DNA from: Gemmatimonadota bacterium
GTDB lineage: Bacteria > Gemmatimonadota > Gemmatimonadetes > Gemmatimonadales > Gemmatimonadaceae
NCBI GenBank assembly: GCA_947457715.1
Contig: CANGXK010000157.1
Coordinates: forward strand, 1 to 6,592
Direction of reading: 5' to 3'
DNA length: 6,592 nucleotides
Shown: in pieces, positions 1-6,592 of the stretch
Layout of the letters: each line of letters opens with the position of its first letter
How positions within the stretch are numbered: the first letter of the stretch is position 1
Program-made: the position numbers and the translations under genes
The notes under the pieces: model-generated
Database searches by the model: none
Told to the model about the DNA's origin: nothing
The model's input: only the letters and a program-made list of their open reading frames with translations

Positions 1-2210
1 AGCTCTTCGAGACGCGAGATGAGGCGCTCGGCCAGTGCGCTCGACTGCTGCAACTCACGTCCGGCGCGCTCGCGACGACGTTCGACTTCCTGCTGTACAT
101 CCGCCGCGCGACGCGATTCCTGCTGCGCGCGGTTGGACGTTTCCATGGCGGCCTGCTGCGCACGCTCCGCCTCGCCAAGTGCCAAGCGGGCTGCTTCGGC
201 CGCCATCATGCATTCGTCACGGCGCGCATCGGCGGCCGCGAGATCCGACTCGAGGCGCGTGATCTCGGCGCGACGCTGCAGCGGGCCAGGGCCCGTGGCG
301 GTACCGGGCAGGAACACCGCGCCACGTTCGTCGATGAACGCCTCGCCGCTGTCGATCGCGCGCACCTTGCCCAACAGCGCACGCACCCACCGCGACGCTG
401 CGCCCGACGACTGCACGCTGCCGGCGAGGGCATCGGCGTCGGCACCGAGGTCGGTGACGACATCGAGCGGCAGCAGCAGCAGCGGGCCAGGCTGCGTATC
501 CGCGTGCCAACGACGCACGGCGGCCGAGGCCTCGGCATCCCGCACGACGATGGCGTGCATGGTGGCGCCGAGGTAGCGCTCCACCAGCTTGGCGGCATCG
601 CCGTCGGCGGTGAGGAAGTCGGTGAGTGGACCCAGCACGGCCCCTTCGCCGAAGCGCTCGCGCTCCTTGAGCAGCTTGGCGGCCGAGGGGGCCAGGCCCA
701 CACGTTCACGCTCGAGCGCGGCGAGCGCGTTCAAGCGGCCTTCGAGTGCCGTGCGCGACTGCACCGCGCTGGCCAGCGCACTGCGCGACTCGGCATCGGC
801 GGTCCGCGCGGTGGCGGCGGCCAACCGCGCGCCTTCCAATGCGTGCAGGGCATCCTGCGCATTGGCCTGCGTGATCGACACCTGTTCGCGCGCGGCGATC
901 AGCTCGCGTTCGGTGACGTCGAGCGCGTCGGCCAGCTGCTGACGCTCGATCTCGAGCGCCTCACGGCGGTTCTGCGTTTCGAGATGTTCACGCGACGCGC
1001 CATCACGATCGAGTTCGATGCGACGGGCCTGGTCGCGATGTTCGCGCACCTGCCGTTCCAGCTGCTCGAGCACGGCGCGTGCCTGCTGGACCGCTTCCCG
1101 CGTGGTCTGCTCGGCGGCGAGGCGCTCCTGCAGCGCTTCCCCGGCGTCGGTCAGTTCCTTCTCGAGCGTGGTGCGGTCACCGATGGCGCGCTCACGATCT
1201 TCCCGCAGACGCCGACCAAAGGCTTCGTTCTCCTTCCGCTCTTCTTCGGCGCGCTGCCGTCGCAGAGTCGTGCTGCGCTGACGCTCCTCGCTGACGGCGA
1301 GTTCGCGCTCGAGCTTCTGCGTCTTGTCGCGCTGCTCGGTGGAGAGGCGGGCGAGTTCGAGCCGGCTGGCTTCGGCCGCGGAGCGCGCACCATGGGCCTG
1401 CTCGCGCAGCATTTCGGCCTGCGCGATGGCGTCCTCGCCGCCGGGCACGTCCAGCTGCAGCTCTTCCAGGCGGCCGTCGAGCGCCGCGAGCTCCTCGCGC
1501 CACGCGGCCATCTCGCGGGTCGCCAGCGAGATCTCGACCTGGAACCGACGCGACATCAGTTCGGCGTGCCGTTCGGCGCGGCGACGCTGACGCGCCAGCG
1601 AACGCACCTGGCTTTGCACTTCGTTGATCAAATCATCGAGGCGCGCGAGGTCGACCGTGGTCTCCTCAAGACGGCGCTCCGCACTGCGCCGGCGATCGCG
1701 ATACAGACCGACACCGGCGGCCTCCTCGAACAGCTCGCGACGTTCATCGGGACGGTCGGAGAGCAAGGCATCGATCATCCGGCTTTCGATGACGACGCCG
1801 GAATCGGCGCCCAGGCCCGTGCCACGCACGAGGTCCTGAATGTCACGCAAACGACACGGCGCGCGATTCAGGAGATACTCGCTTTCTCCCGAACGCAGCA
1901 GGCGCCGCGTGATGACGACTTCCTTGAACGGGACGGGGAGTTCGCCTTCCGTGTTGTCGAAATGCAGCGACACTTCAGCCATGTTCACGGCCTTGCGCGC
2001 CGACGACCCGTGGAAGATCACGTCTTCCATCTTCGCACCGCGCATCGCGCGTGCACGCTGCTCGCCCAGCACCCAGCGCACGGCGTCAGAGACATTCGAC
2101 TTGCCGCTGCCGTTGGGGCCGACGATGGCCGTCACACCTTTTTCGAATACAAACTCCAGGTGATCGGCAAAGGCTTTGAAGCCATGGACTTCGAGCTTCG
2201 TCAAACGCAC
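1..2210 (-). CDS. smc: Chromosome segregation protein SMC (N-terminal 736 residues, runs off left edge)
   Basis: SMC is the dimeric coiled-coil ATPase of bacterial condensin. With ScpA and ScpB it organises and helps separate chromosomes in the nucleoid. Visible in order: the N-terminal head half (residues 1-170) with Walker A GPNGSGKSN at 31-39, the RWVLGEQ block at 45-51, an arginine at 57 matching the B. subtilis R-loop residue, K60, R120 and R122 at DNA-contact positions, and FEEAAG at 161-166. A long Glu/Arg/Ala/Gln-rich coiled coil follows (about 175-510), then the hinge (about 515-640) and the start of the returning coil. Residues 1-170 align to B. subtilis SMC, as I remember it, without a gap. 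Family members are about 1150-1200 residues, so the signature motif and Walker B lie outside. The start is GTG at 2210-2208, sharing one base with the upstream stop. Odd point: the Q-loop glutamine (143 in B. subtilis) is serine here. Identification is near certain. Confidence 0.97.
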   Translation of the reverse strand, partial: MRLTKLEVHGFKAFADHLEFVFEKGVTAIVGPNGSGKSNVSDAVRWVLGEQRARAMRGAKMEDVIFHGSSARKAVNMAEVSLHFDNTEGELPVPFKEVVITRRLLRSGESEYLLNRAPCRLRDIQDLVRGTGLGADSGVVIESRMIDALLSDRPDERRELFEEAAGVGLYRDRRRSAERRLEETTVDLARLDDLINEVQSQVRSLARQRRRAERHAELMSRRFQVEISLATREMAAWREELAALDGRLEELQLDVPGGEDAIAQAEMLREQAHGARSAAEASRLELARLSTEQRDKTQKLERELAVSEERQRSTTLRRQRAEEERKENEAFGRRLREDRERAIGDRTTLEKELTDAGEALQERLAAEQTTREAVQQARAVLEQLERQVREHRDQARRIELDRDGASREHLETQNRREALEIERQQLADALDVTERELIAAREQVSITQANAQDALHALEGARLAAATARTADAESRSALASAVQSRTALEGRLNALAALERERVGLAPSAAKLLKERERFGEGAVLGPLTDFLTADGDAAKLVERYLGATMHAIVVRDAEASAAVRRWHADTQPGPLLLLPLDVVTDLGADADALAGSVQSSGAASRWVRALLGKVRAIDSGEAFIDERGAVFLPGTATGPGPLQRRAEITRLESDLAAADARRDECMMAAEAARLALGEAERAQQAAMETSNRAQQESRRAADVQQEVERRRERAGRELQQSSALAERLISRLEE

Positions 2211-3592
2211 TAGAACGCTCTCCCAGTTCGATAAACCAGCACAGGCGTGACGCGCAGGGCGCGCAAAGAATCCGCGAGCGGGGTCGCTTGCGTCGGCGAT
2301 TCGAAGGCGCCGGTAAAGACATGGGCGCTGCCATCAGGCTGCAGCAGCGCGTAGGCGATGATCCCGCGACTCGCCAGGTCGGCGAGCCGCGCGGGAATCA
2401 GGGTGGGCGTGATGTTGCGATCGAGACGCAACGCATACGGCACGGACACGATGCTCCCCGATCCCACGAGCTTCTGGGAGCGCAGGCGCGTGAGCAGCGA
2501 CTCCGCCTGCGCACGCGTTGCGGATGCACCAACGGTCACGCGGAACCACTGTTCGTCGCCGTCCGTGACGGGTGACACGGCGACCGCGCCGAGCGCGTGC
2601 ACCCGCGCGTCCGGCATGGCGGCGGCACTGGTGTTCGCGGTCGCGAAGTACACGGCGTACCGCGACGCCGTGGCCGAGTCGGCGGCATTCTCCACCGTGA
2701 GCGGTGGGTCGACGGGGCGTACGCTATCGGGTTCCGGAAGGATGCTGCCGGTGGAATCGCGCAGCAGCGAGTCGCGCCCGGCGCTGTCACCGCGTACCGA
2801 CGTGTCCATGGGCGTTGGCGGCACGACGAAGGTGGTGCGGTCGGGCTCGCGCGGCTTGCCGGTGAGCAGTGCCGCGACCGGCTCCGGCAGGCGCGCCATC
2901 AGCTGCGGCCAGAACGCACTGACGCCGATGGCGATCGCGCCCCCGACGGCGATGATGGCGATGAGTCGCCGTTGGCGGCGCGATTTGTCGTCAGCGGCGG
3001 CACGTGCCCGAGCCGCATTGGGCGACGGCGTGGGTGGCGGTGGCGTAGGCTGTGGCGGCGCGGGCGGCGCGATCAGCGGCACCCCGGGAGGTGTCGGGAA
3101 TACCGTGGCACCCACAGGCATCAGGGCGCCCACGTAGGCACACAAGTCGGCGAAACCCGGCGTCGCCGGATGCGCGACGACCACGAGCAATGCACCGACC
3201 TGATGAAACCCGGCCGCCAAGCGCCGCCAGCGTTCATTCGCGTACACGGCGCCGTGCGCTACGGCCTCCGTGCCACTCGGCATGAGGAAGACGTTGTCGG
3301 CACCGGCCATCGGGCGTGCGATCTTGTTCAGCGAGACGCCGTAGAGGAAGCTGTCGGAGATCCCGTGAGGATCGTCGCCGTGAAGCAGCGCTTCGATCGC
3401 GGGTGCCTCGCCGATCAGGTCCGCGACGGCCACGCGGCGACGCAGTCCTTGCGCGCGCGCGATACCGAGCGCCATCGACGTCGCGACGTCCGGATCAGTG
3501 GCCGCGACGACGACCGAGCAGAGGCCGTCGAGCAGGGGCGCCAGACGGCGGCCCTCCATCTCCCACGATTCAGACAGGCTGAGCGACGTCAC
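2210..3592 (-). CDS. Membrane protein: P-loop-less MinD/BY-kinase-like domain, one TM helix, SPOR-like C-terminus
   Basis: No named gene is recognised; 460 residues. Residues 26-160 look like a MinD/ParA/CpsD fold: a hydrophobic strand (26-31), a loop PDVATS (34-39) where the GKS/T of Walker A should be, GISDSFL (77-83), NVFLMPSG (100-107) and a strand LLVVVAHPA (135-143). The lysine and glycines of the P-loop are missing, so ATP binding is doubtful. Then come a proline-rich linker (165-191, with a PPPP run), basic residues, a TM helix (about 210-228) and a Ser/Asp/Pro-rich linker. A SPOR-like region (about 309-390) contains WFRVTVG and AESLLTRLRS, and a second, weaker SPOR-like half is at 409-460. 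Expected topology is N-terminus in the cytoplasm and SPOR in the periplasm, on cell-wall glycan. I chose the GTG at 3592 because it overlaps the upstream stop as GTGA; a TTG at 3613 would add seven residues. The gene is coupled to the lipoprotein before it and to smc after it. The SPOR call is good; the dead P-loop fold is inferred. Confidence 0.85.
   Translation of the reverse strand: MTSLSLSESWEMEGRRLAPLLDGLCSVVVAATDPDVATSMALGIARAQGLRRRVAVADLIGEAPAIEALLHGDDPHGISDSFLYGVSLNKIARPMAGADNVFLMPSGTEAVAHGAVYANERWRRLAAGFHQVGALLVVVAHPATPGFADLCAYVGALMPVGATVFPTPPGVPLIAPPAPPQPTPPPPTPSPNAARARAAADDKSRRQRRLIAIIAVGGAIAIGVSAFWPQLMARLPEPVAALLTGKPREPDRTTFVVPPTPMDTSVRGDSAGRDSLLRDSTGSILPEPDSVRPVDPPLTVENAADSATASRYAVYFATANTSAAAMPDARVHALGAVAVSPVTDGDEQWFRVTVGASATRAQAESLLTRLRSQKLVGSGSIVSVPYALRLDRNITPTLIPARLADLASRGIIAYALLQPDGSAHVFTGAFESPTQATPLADSLRALRVTPVLVYRTGRAF
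2218..2224 (-). promoter_or_regulatory. Ribosome binding site for smc
   Basis: Read on the minus strand this is GGGAGAG, ending 7 bases before the GTG start of smc at 2210. It lies inside the last codons of the upstream SPOR membrane protein gene. It supports the GTG start and suggests that smc can be initiated both independently and by coupling to translation of the gene before it. Confidence 0.6.
3589..3592 (-). promoter_or_regulatory. GTGA stop/start overlap coupling the two SPOR genes
   Basis: On the minus strand the four bases read GTGA. The TGA ends the lipoprotein gene and the GTG begins the membrane protein gene. A weak ribosome-site-like G5 run (3601-3597) lies four bases upstream. 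Such overlaps commonly allow terminating ribosomes to restart, keeping two products in fixed proportion. This is the main reason for choosing this start over the TTG at 3613. Confidence 0.6.
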
Positions 3593-5106
3593 GGTGCCCC
3601 CGGGAAGATCCAATAACTCTGTCCCGACGACTGGCCGACACGTTCTGCGTCGGCTCGCGTCGGGTACGGACCGAGCACGACGCGATATAACGTCTTGCCG
3701 GCGCGGTCGGAGGTGGTGATGCGCGGCGTCTCGCCATCGACGACGCGGATACGCAGCGCCACCTGGCGCGCCTGCTTCTCATCGAGCACGGCCGCGAACG
3801 ACACCGTGAACGCCGAAGGCACGGCGGAGTCCGTGCGCGTGCCGGGCGCTGACGGGGGGCGTGTCGTATCGCGTGCGAACTCGTGCGCCGCCGCACTGTC
3901 GGCGTAGTCGACGGAGTCTCGCGGGGCGCTGGTACGGAACTGCACTGGCTGGTCGAGTCCCGCCGCGCGAGGCCGGAAGCCGTTCCAGCGCAGCGTGTAC
4001 CAGAACTGCTGCGCCCCACCGTCCACCGTACGCATGTCGGCCAGCGAAGACGGATGCGCGAACACCACATCGTCGCCGCGCGTCGTCGCGATGGCCCCAT
4101 CGGGGAGCACGAGCGGCAGGTCGCCGCGCCACGCGCTGCGCACCACGCCGATGATGGCATCGCTGCCAAGGCTGATCACGTACACGGAGTCGGCCCCTCC
4201 GCGTGCCAGCAGCACGCGACCCAGCGGGTCCATGCGCAGGGCACGAGGCACGCCGGGCAGTTTGATCTTGCCCGTCACGGCTTCCTCGAACCGATCGACC
4301 ACCCGCACCAACGCTTCGTCGGCGATGGCCACGAACAGGCGGTCGCCGCTCGGTGTGGCCGCAATCGCGGTGACGGGGTCGCCAACGTCGACTTCGAGCG
4401 CCTTGGCAAGATCGCGGGTGCGCACCGCGATCACTTCTTCGTTGCCGCCGAAGAAGATGCGATCGCCCACGCTGCCGGCAGTGGCACCGACGGACTGACG
4501 AAGCGCGGCTTCGTCGCCGCCGATATCGAATGACAGGCTGTCGGTGACGTCCTGTCCGGGCGGACGTACGCGCCACACGATGGCCCGATCTCCCCTGGCA
4601 CCGGCCACGATCAGCGAGCCATCCATCTGCGCGTAGAGTGCATGCGCGGGCAGCAGCGGCCTGAAGCGCCAGTCGCCGCCGCTAGGGGTATATCGCGTGA
4701 TTTCGCCATCCCTCGTGAGGGCGTAGATCGCGCCACCATCGGCGGACGAGGTCAACGCGATCTCGTCCGTGCTGGACGTCGTCACGGTACCCAGGCGTAC
4801 ATCGATGCGTACCGGTGCCCCGCTGGTGTCGACCGCCGCGAGATAGCCGTCGGCGGCGCCGAACGCGATGATGCGATCGAGGGCCGGAACACGGGCACTC
4901 GATCGCCACAGTGTGGAATCGAGATCCGGATAGCGGGTAGCGCGCATGACGCCGCCGTCGCGCGAGACGCGCAAGACGATCGGGTCCGGACCACCGGGAA
5001 TGCTGGGAGGGGCGTCGGCTCCGGAAGGGCGGGACGAGCGATCGGCACAGCCGCCGGCAACACCGCACGCGAGGAGCACGACCGCCGTCACGATGAGCGT
5101 GCGCAC
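3589..5106 (-). CDS. Predicted lipoprotein with beta-propeller-like region and C-terminal SPOR domain
   Basis: No named gene is recognised; 505 residues. The N-terminus is a lipoprotein-type signal: R2, a hydrophobic run 4-13, and two candidate lipobox cysteines, LLAC at 14 and AGGC at 20; I favour C20. Residues about 43-365 are repeated short strands with D/G turns, e.g. VTAIAATPSGDRLFVAIAD (245-263) and LPDGAIATTRGDDVVFA (334-350), typical of YVTN/WD40-like propellers that serve as protein-binding scaffolds. A Ser/Thr/Pro/Asp linker (390-430) leads to a SPOR domain (431-505) with FTVSFAAV, an arginine-rich helix and the closing LYRVVLGPYPTRADAERV. SPOR domains bind glycan strands stripped of stem peptides, as found at division septa. 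It probably sits in the periplasm anchored to a membrane, touching peptidoglycan. The start is GTG at 5106, with no purine-rich ribosome site before it, so the true start is less certain than the frame. The stop overlaps the next gene's start by four bases. Confidence 0.86.
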   Translation of the reverse strand: MRTLIVTAVVLLACGVAGGCADRSSRPSGADAPPSIPGGPDPIVLRVSRDGGVMRATRYPDLDSTLWRSSARVPALDRIIAFGAADGYLAAVDTSGAPVRIDVRLGTVTTSSTDEIALTSSADGGAIYALTRDGEITRYTPSGGDWRFRPLLPAHALYAQMDGSLIVAGARGDRAIVWRVRPPGQDVTDSLSFDIGGDEAALRQSVGATAGSVGDRIFFGGNEEVIAVRTRDLAKALEVDVGDPVTAIAATPSGDRLFVAIADEALVRVVDRFEEAVTGKIKLPGVPRALRMDPLGRVLLARGGADSVYVISLGSDAIIGVVRSAWRGDLPLVLPDGAIATTRGDDVVFAHPSSLADMRTVDGGAQQFWYTLRWNGFRPRAAGLDQPVQFRTSAPRDSVDYADSAAAHEFARDTTRPPSAPGTRTDSAVPSAFTVSFAAVLDEKQARQVALRIRVVDGETPRITTSDRAGKTLYRVVLGPYPTRADAERVGQSSGQSYWIFPGAP

Positions 5107-5141
5107 GAGGGGAAAGTACTTGTCGGAGGCAGATGCAGGGA

Positions 5142-5177
5142 GGGGGGACGGCAGGGAAAATCCCCCGGCGCCCCCCC
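5142..5177 (-). other. G/C-run hairpin in the gap between the barrel gene and the SPOR operon
   Basis: A run of six G (5142-5147) can pair with a run of seven C (5171-5177). Inside it, CGG (5149-5151) pairs with CCG (5165-5167), and GGGA (5154-5157) pairs with TCCC (5161-5164) around a three-base loop, with small bulges between. In the minus-strand transcript this gives a strong stem after the barrel gene stop and before the lipoprotein start. No T-run follows on the transcript side, so it is not a standard intrinsic terminator. It could slow or protect mRNA between the two genes, or simply reflect G-rich sequence. The rest of the 106-base gap shows no clear -35/-10 promoter. Confidence 0.45.
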
Positions 5178-5191
5178 ATCTGTGCCTCCCC
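5177..5191 (-). promoter_or_regulatory. Strong ribosome-site plus ATG, out of frame with the lipoprotein gene
   Basis: On the minus strand GGGGAGG (5191-5185) is followed after five bases by ATG (5179-5177). This is the best-looking initiation signal in the gap, yet its frame is shifted by one base relative to the lipoprotein gene that begins at 5106. The frame it opens runs to 4682 and resembles a shadow of the real gene. It may be chance, a short-leader start, or the real start disrupted by an indel in the adjoining G7 run. Confidence 0.25.
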
Positions 5192-5212
5192 GGCGCGGAC
5201 CGGGTAGGCGGC

Positions 5213-6592
5213 TCAGTAGCTCGCGCCGAAGAACCAGGTGCCGAAGCCCCTGGTGCCCGGTCGACTGACCGGCACCGCCCAGTCCCAACGCACGATGGCG
5301 ATCCCGAACAGGTTCATGCGCACGCCGAAGCCATAGCTCTGCAGCAGCGCACGCTGCCGGGAGAAGTCATACCCCTCGGGGCGGCTCGCCAGAACCTGCT
5401 GGCCCTTCGACCAGGCCACGCCGGCGTCGTAGAAGAACAGTCCGTCGATCGGTGGGAGTCCGATGGGCAGACGGGCACCGAAGCTTCGGATGATCGGGAA
5501 GCGCAGTTCGGCGTTCGCGAACGCCACCCGGCTGCCGATGAGCTCCACCGAGTTGCAGGAGGTGCCGTCGTCGGTGGGCAGGCCCGTGCAGGTAATCGAG
5601 CCCAGATCCTCCCGGTTATACCCGCGGATGAAGTCAGGCCGGCCGATCCACTTCGGGAAACGCAGTTCATCGCGCCCGACCGACATGCTGCTCGTGAAAC
5701 GGGTGGCGAAGGTGATGTAGTTGAACAGGATCGGGTAATAGCCGCGGATGTCCGCGACATACTCGGTCCACTTCCAGGTCCCGACGCTGGGCTCCACTTC
5801 GAGGCGCATGCGGCGTCCGGAAATCGGTCCCGTGTAGCCAAACATGGTGTTATCCGTCACGAACGCCAGATAGGGCGAGATCGTGTTGGCCGACGCGACG
5901 TTCTGTGTGGGGCCCCGCTCGAAGCCGGTGGCGTACCCCTGCTGATAGTCGACCAGACGCGTGAAGGGGAACTTCTGCTGGTCGATGTTCTGGAAGCGTG
6001 CCCCGAGTTCGAAACGGGTGAATCGATTGAGCGGATACAGTCCGGCGGCAAAAACCTGCCGCACCACGAGGCGCGTGATCTCCTGCGATTCTGAGAACTG
6101 GTCGTTGCCGAGCGGTTCCTGGATGTAATTCGACAACAGATAGATCGGCTGTTGAATCACCCCCGTGGTGTACTGCAAGCGGCGTCCGAGGCTGGTGTAG
6201 CCCACGAATACCTGCGCGTCGCTGAGCTGGCCGTTGATCGCGCCGGAGAGGGCGAGGCGACGGTCACCCAGCAGGTCGCTCAAGACGACCGTGGTCCCGC
6301 CGAACGTGCCCTGGCCGAATCCACCCTGCTGATACCCGATGGACGGCTGCGCCACGTACTCCGGCGTGAGGCGCGCCTTGTAACGGTACTCCCGGAACTT
6401 GGTGGAGTCGGGGAGATTGAAGTCGAAGCTGTCCAACATCGCCCGAACGCTCACCGTTTCCGAGAGGCGGGCGGCAACCGATACCGGCAGGTCGTCGGAC
6501 GCGCGCGCCGTGGCGCCGACCACTGGCCGATAGAACGACTGACGAGCCGCCACCGTGTCGCTCACGGTGGCACGATTCAAGTGCGCCGTGGG
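5213..6592 (-). CDS. BamA/TamA-like (Omp85 superfamily) outer-membrane beta-barrel protein, C-terminal part
   Basis: The last 459 residues of a protein that continues past the right edge; no stop or convincing start is seen upstream of the TTG at 6580. After a linker (about 1-65) the sequence consists of alternating amphipathic strands with aromatic girdles: RYKARLTPEYVAQPSIGY near 70-87, RFTRFELGARFQNI near 190-203, and YYPILFNYITFATRFTSSMS near 285-304. Then come FIRGYN (321-326), matching the VRG(F/Y) loop-6 motif of Omp85 proteins, and the D15-type strands ANAELRFPI (359-367) and LFFYDAGVAW (385-394). The chain ends GTWFFGASY with a terminal tyrosine, a less usual barrel-closing residue than Phe or Trp. 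Two cysteines (335, 346) sit just after the loop-6 motif. Related proteins in GC-rich environmental phyla, as I recall, often carry a TolB-like propeller in front of such a barrel; that part would be off-window. Role in assembly or export is inferred from the family only. Confidence 0.87.
   Translation of the reverse strand, partial: PTAHLNRATVSDTVAARQSFYRPVVGATARASDDLPVSVAARLSETVSVRAMLDSFDFNLPDSTKFREYRYKARLTPEYVAQPSIGYQQGGFGQGTFGGTTVVLSDLLGDRRLALSGAINGQLSDAQVFVGYTSLGRRLQYTTGVIQQPIYLLSNYIQEPLGNDQFSESQEITRLVVRQVFAAGLYPLNRFTRFELGARFQNIDQQKFPFTRLVDYQQGYATGFERGPTQNVASANTISPYLAFVTDNTMFGYTGPISGRRMRLEVEPSVGTWKWTEYVADIRGYYPILFNYITFATRFTSSMSVGRDELRFPKWIGRPDFIRGYNREDLGSITCTGLPTDDGTSCNSVELIGSRVAFANAELRFPIIRSFGARLPIGLPPIDGLFFYDAGVAWSKGQQVLASRPEGYDFSRQRALLQSYGFGVRMNLFGIAIVRWDWAVPVSRPGTRGFGTWFFGASY

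Noticed and set aside
504..2213. A 569-codon open frame on the plus strand opposite smc
   Set aside because: It lies exactly antisense to a clearly recognised smc reading frame. Its translation is low-complexity Arg/Ala/Gly/Leu-rich with no domain, and stops are rare by chance at this GC content.
3020..3100. Repetitive GGTGG/GGCGG triplets resembling a tandem repeat
   Set aside because: They are the antisense of the proline codons in the linker of the SPOR membrane protein and not an independent repeat.
2597..3616. A 339-codon plus-strand frame opposite the SPOR membrane protein
   Set aside because: Arg/Gly/His-rich shadow of a gene with supported domains, with no convincing ribosome site or recognisable motif.
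5142..5177. Intrinsic terminator after the barrel gene
   Set aside because: The stem is strong but no T-run follows on the transcript strand, so it is listed only as a hairpin of unknown role.
4946..6094. A 382-codon plus-strand frame crossing the lipoprotein gene, the gap and the barrel gene
   Set aside because: It spans two real genes on the other strand and the gap, and has no fold-like hydrophobic pattern, so it is best explained as an antisense shadow.

Overview
The window is a GC-rich stretch (by eye about two thirds G+C) from a Gram-negative-type bacterium. Four protein genes, all on the minus strand, fill almost all of it. The mix of an outer-membrane beta-barrel, a lipoprotein and an SMC protein whose Q-loop is not of the usual B. 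subtilis type points to the Fibrobacteres-Chlorobi-Bacteroidetes/Gemmatimonadota side of the tree. Gemmatimonadota is my best guess because of the GC content and the style of the beta-barrel. This placement is inference from protein features and was not searched.

In transcription order (right to left): (1) 6592-5213, the C-terminal part of a BamA/TamA (Omp85)-like outer-membrane barrel protein whose 5' end lies outside the window. (2) A 106-base gap (5212-5107) with a G/C-run hairpin and no obvious promoter. (3) 5106-3589, a predicted lipoprotein with a beta-propeller-like middle and a C-terminal SPOR (peptidoglycan-binding) domain. (4) 3592-2210, a membrane protein with a cytoplasmic, Walker-A-less MinD/ParA/BY-kinase-like domain, a proline-rich linker, one transmembrane helix and a periplasmic SPOR-like region. 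(5) 2210-1, the first 736 codons of smc, the chromosome-organising ATPase, running off the left edge before its C-terminal head.

The last three genes are stitched together. Lipoprotein and membrane protein share a GTGA stop/start overlap, and membrane protein and smc share a one-base TAG/GTG overlap. All three appear to start with GTG. They therefore look like one translationally coupled operon that joins two septal-peptidoglycan-type (SPOR) envelope proteins to the SMC condensin. The most interesting idea in the window is that this is an envelope-to-chromosome module, with the dead-P-loop membrane protein as the possible bridge between cytoplasm and cell wall. That is a hypothesis from domain content and gene order, not a demonstrated function.

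The plus strand contains very long open frames, including one of 569 codons antisense to smc, but these are mirror images of real GC-rich genes. I see no RNA genes, mobile elements, CRISPR arrays or tRNAs.
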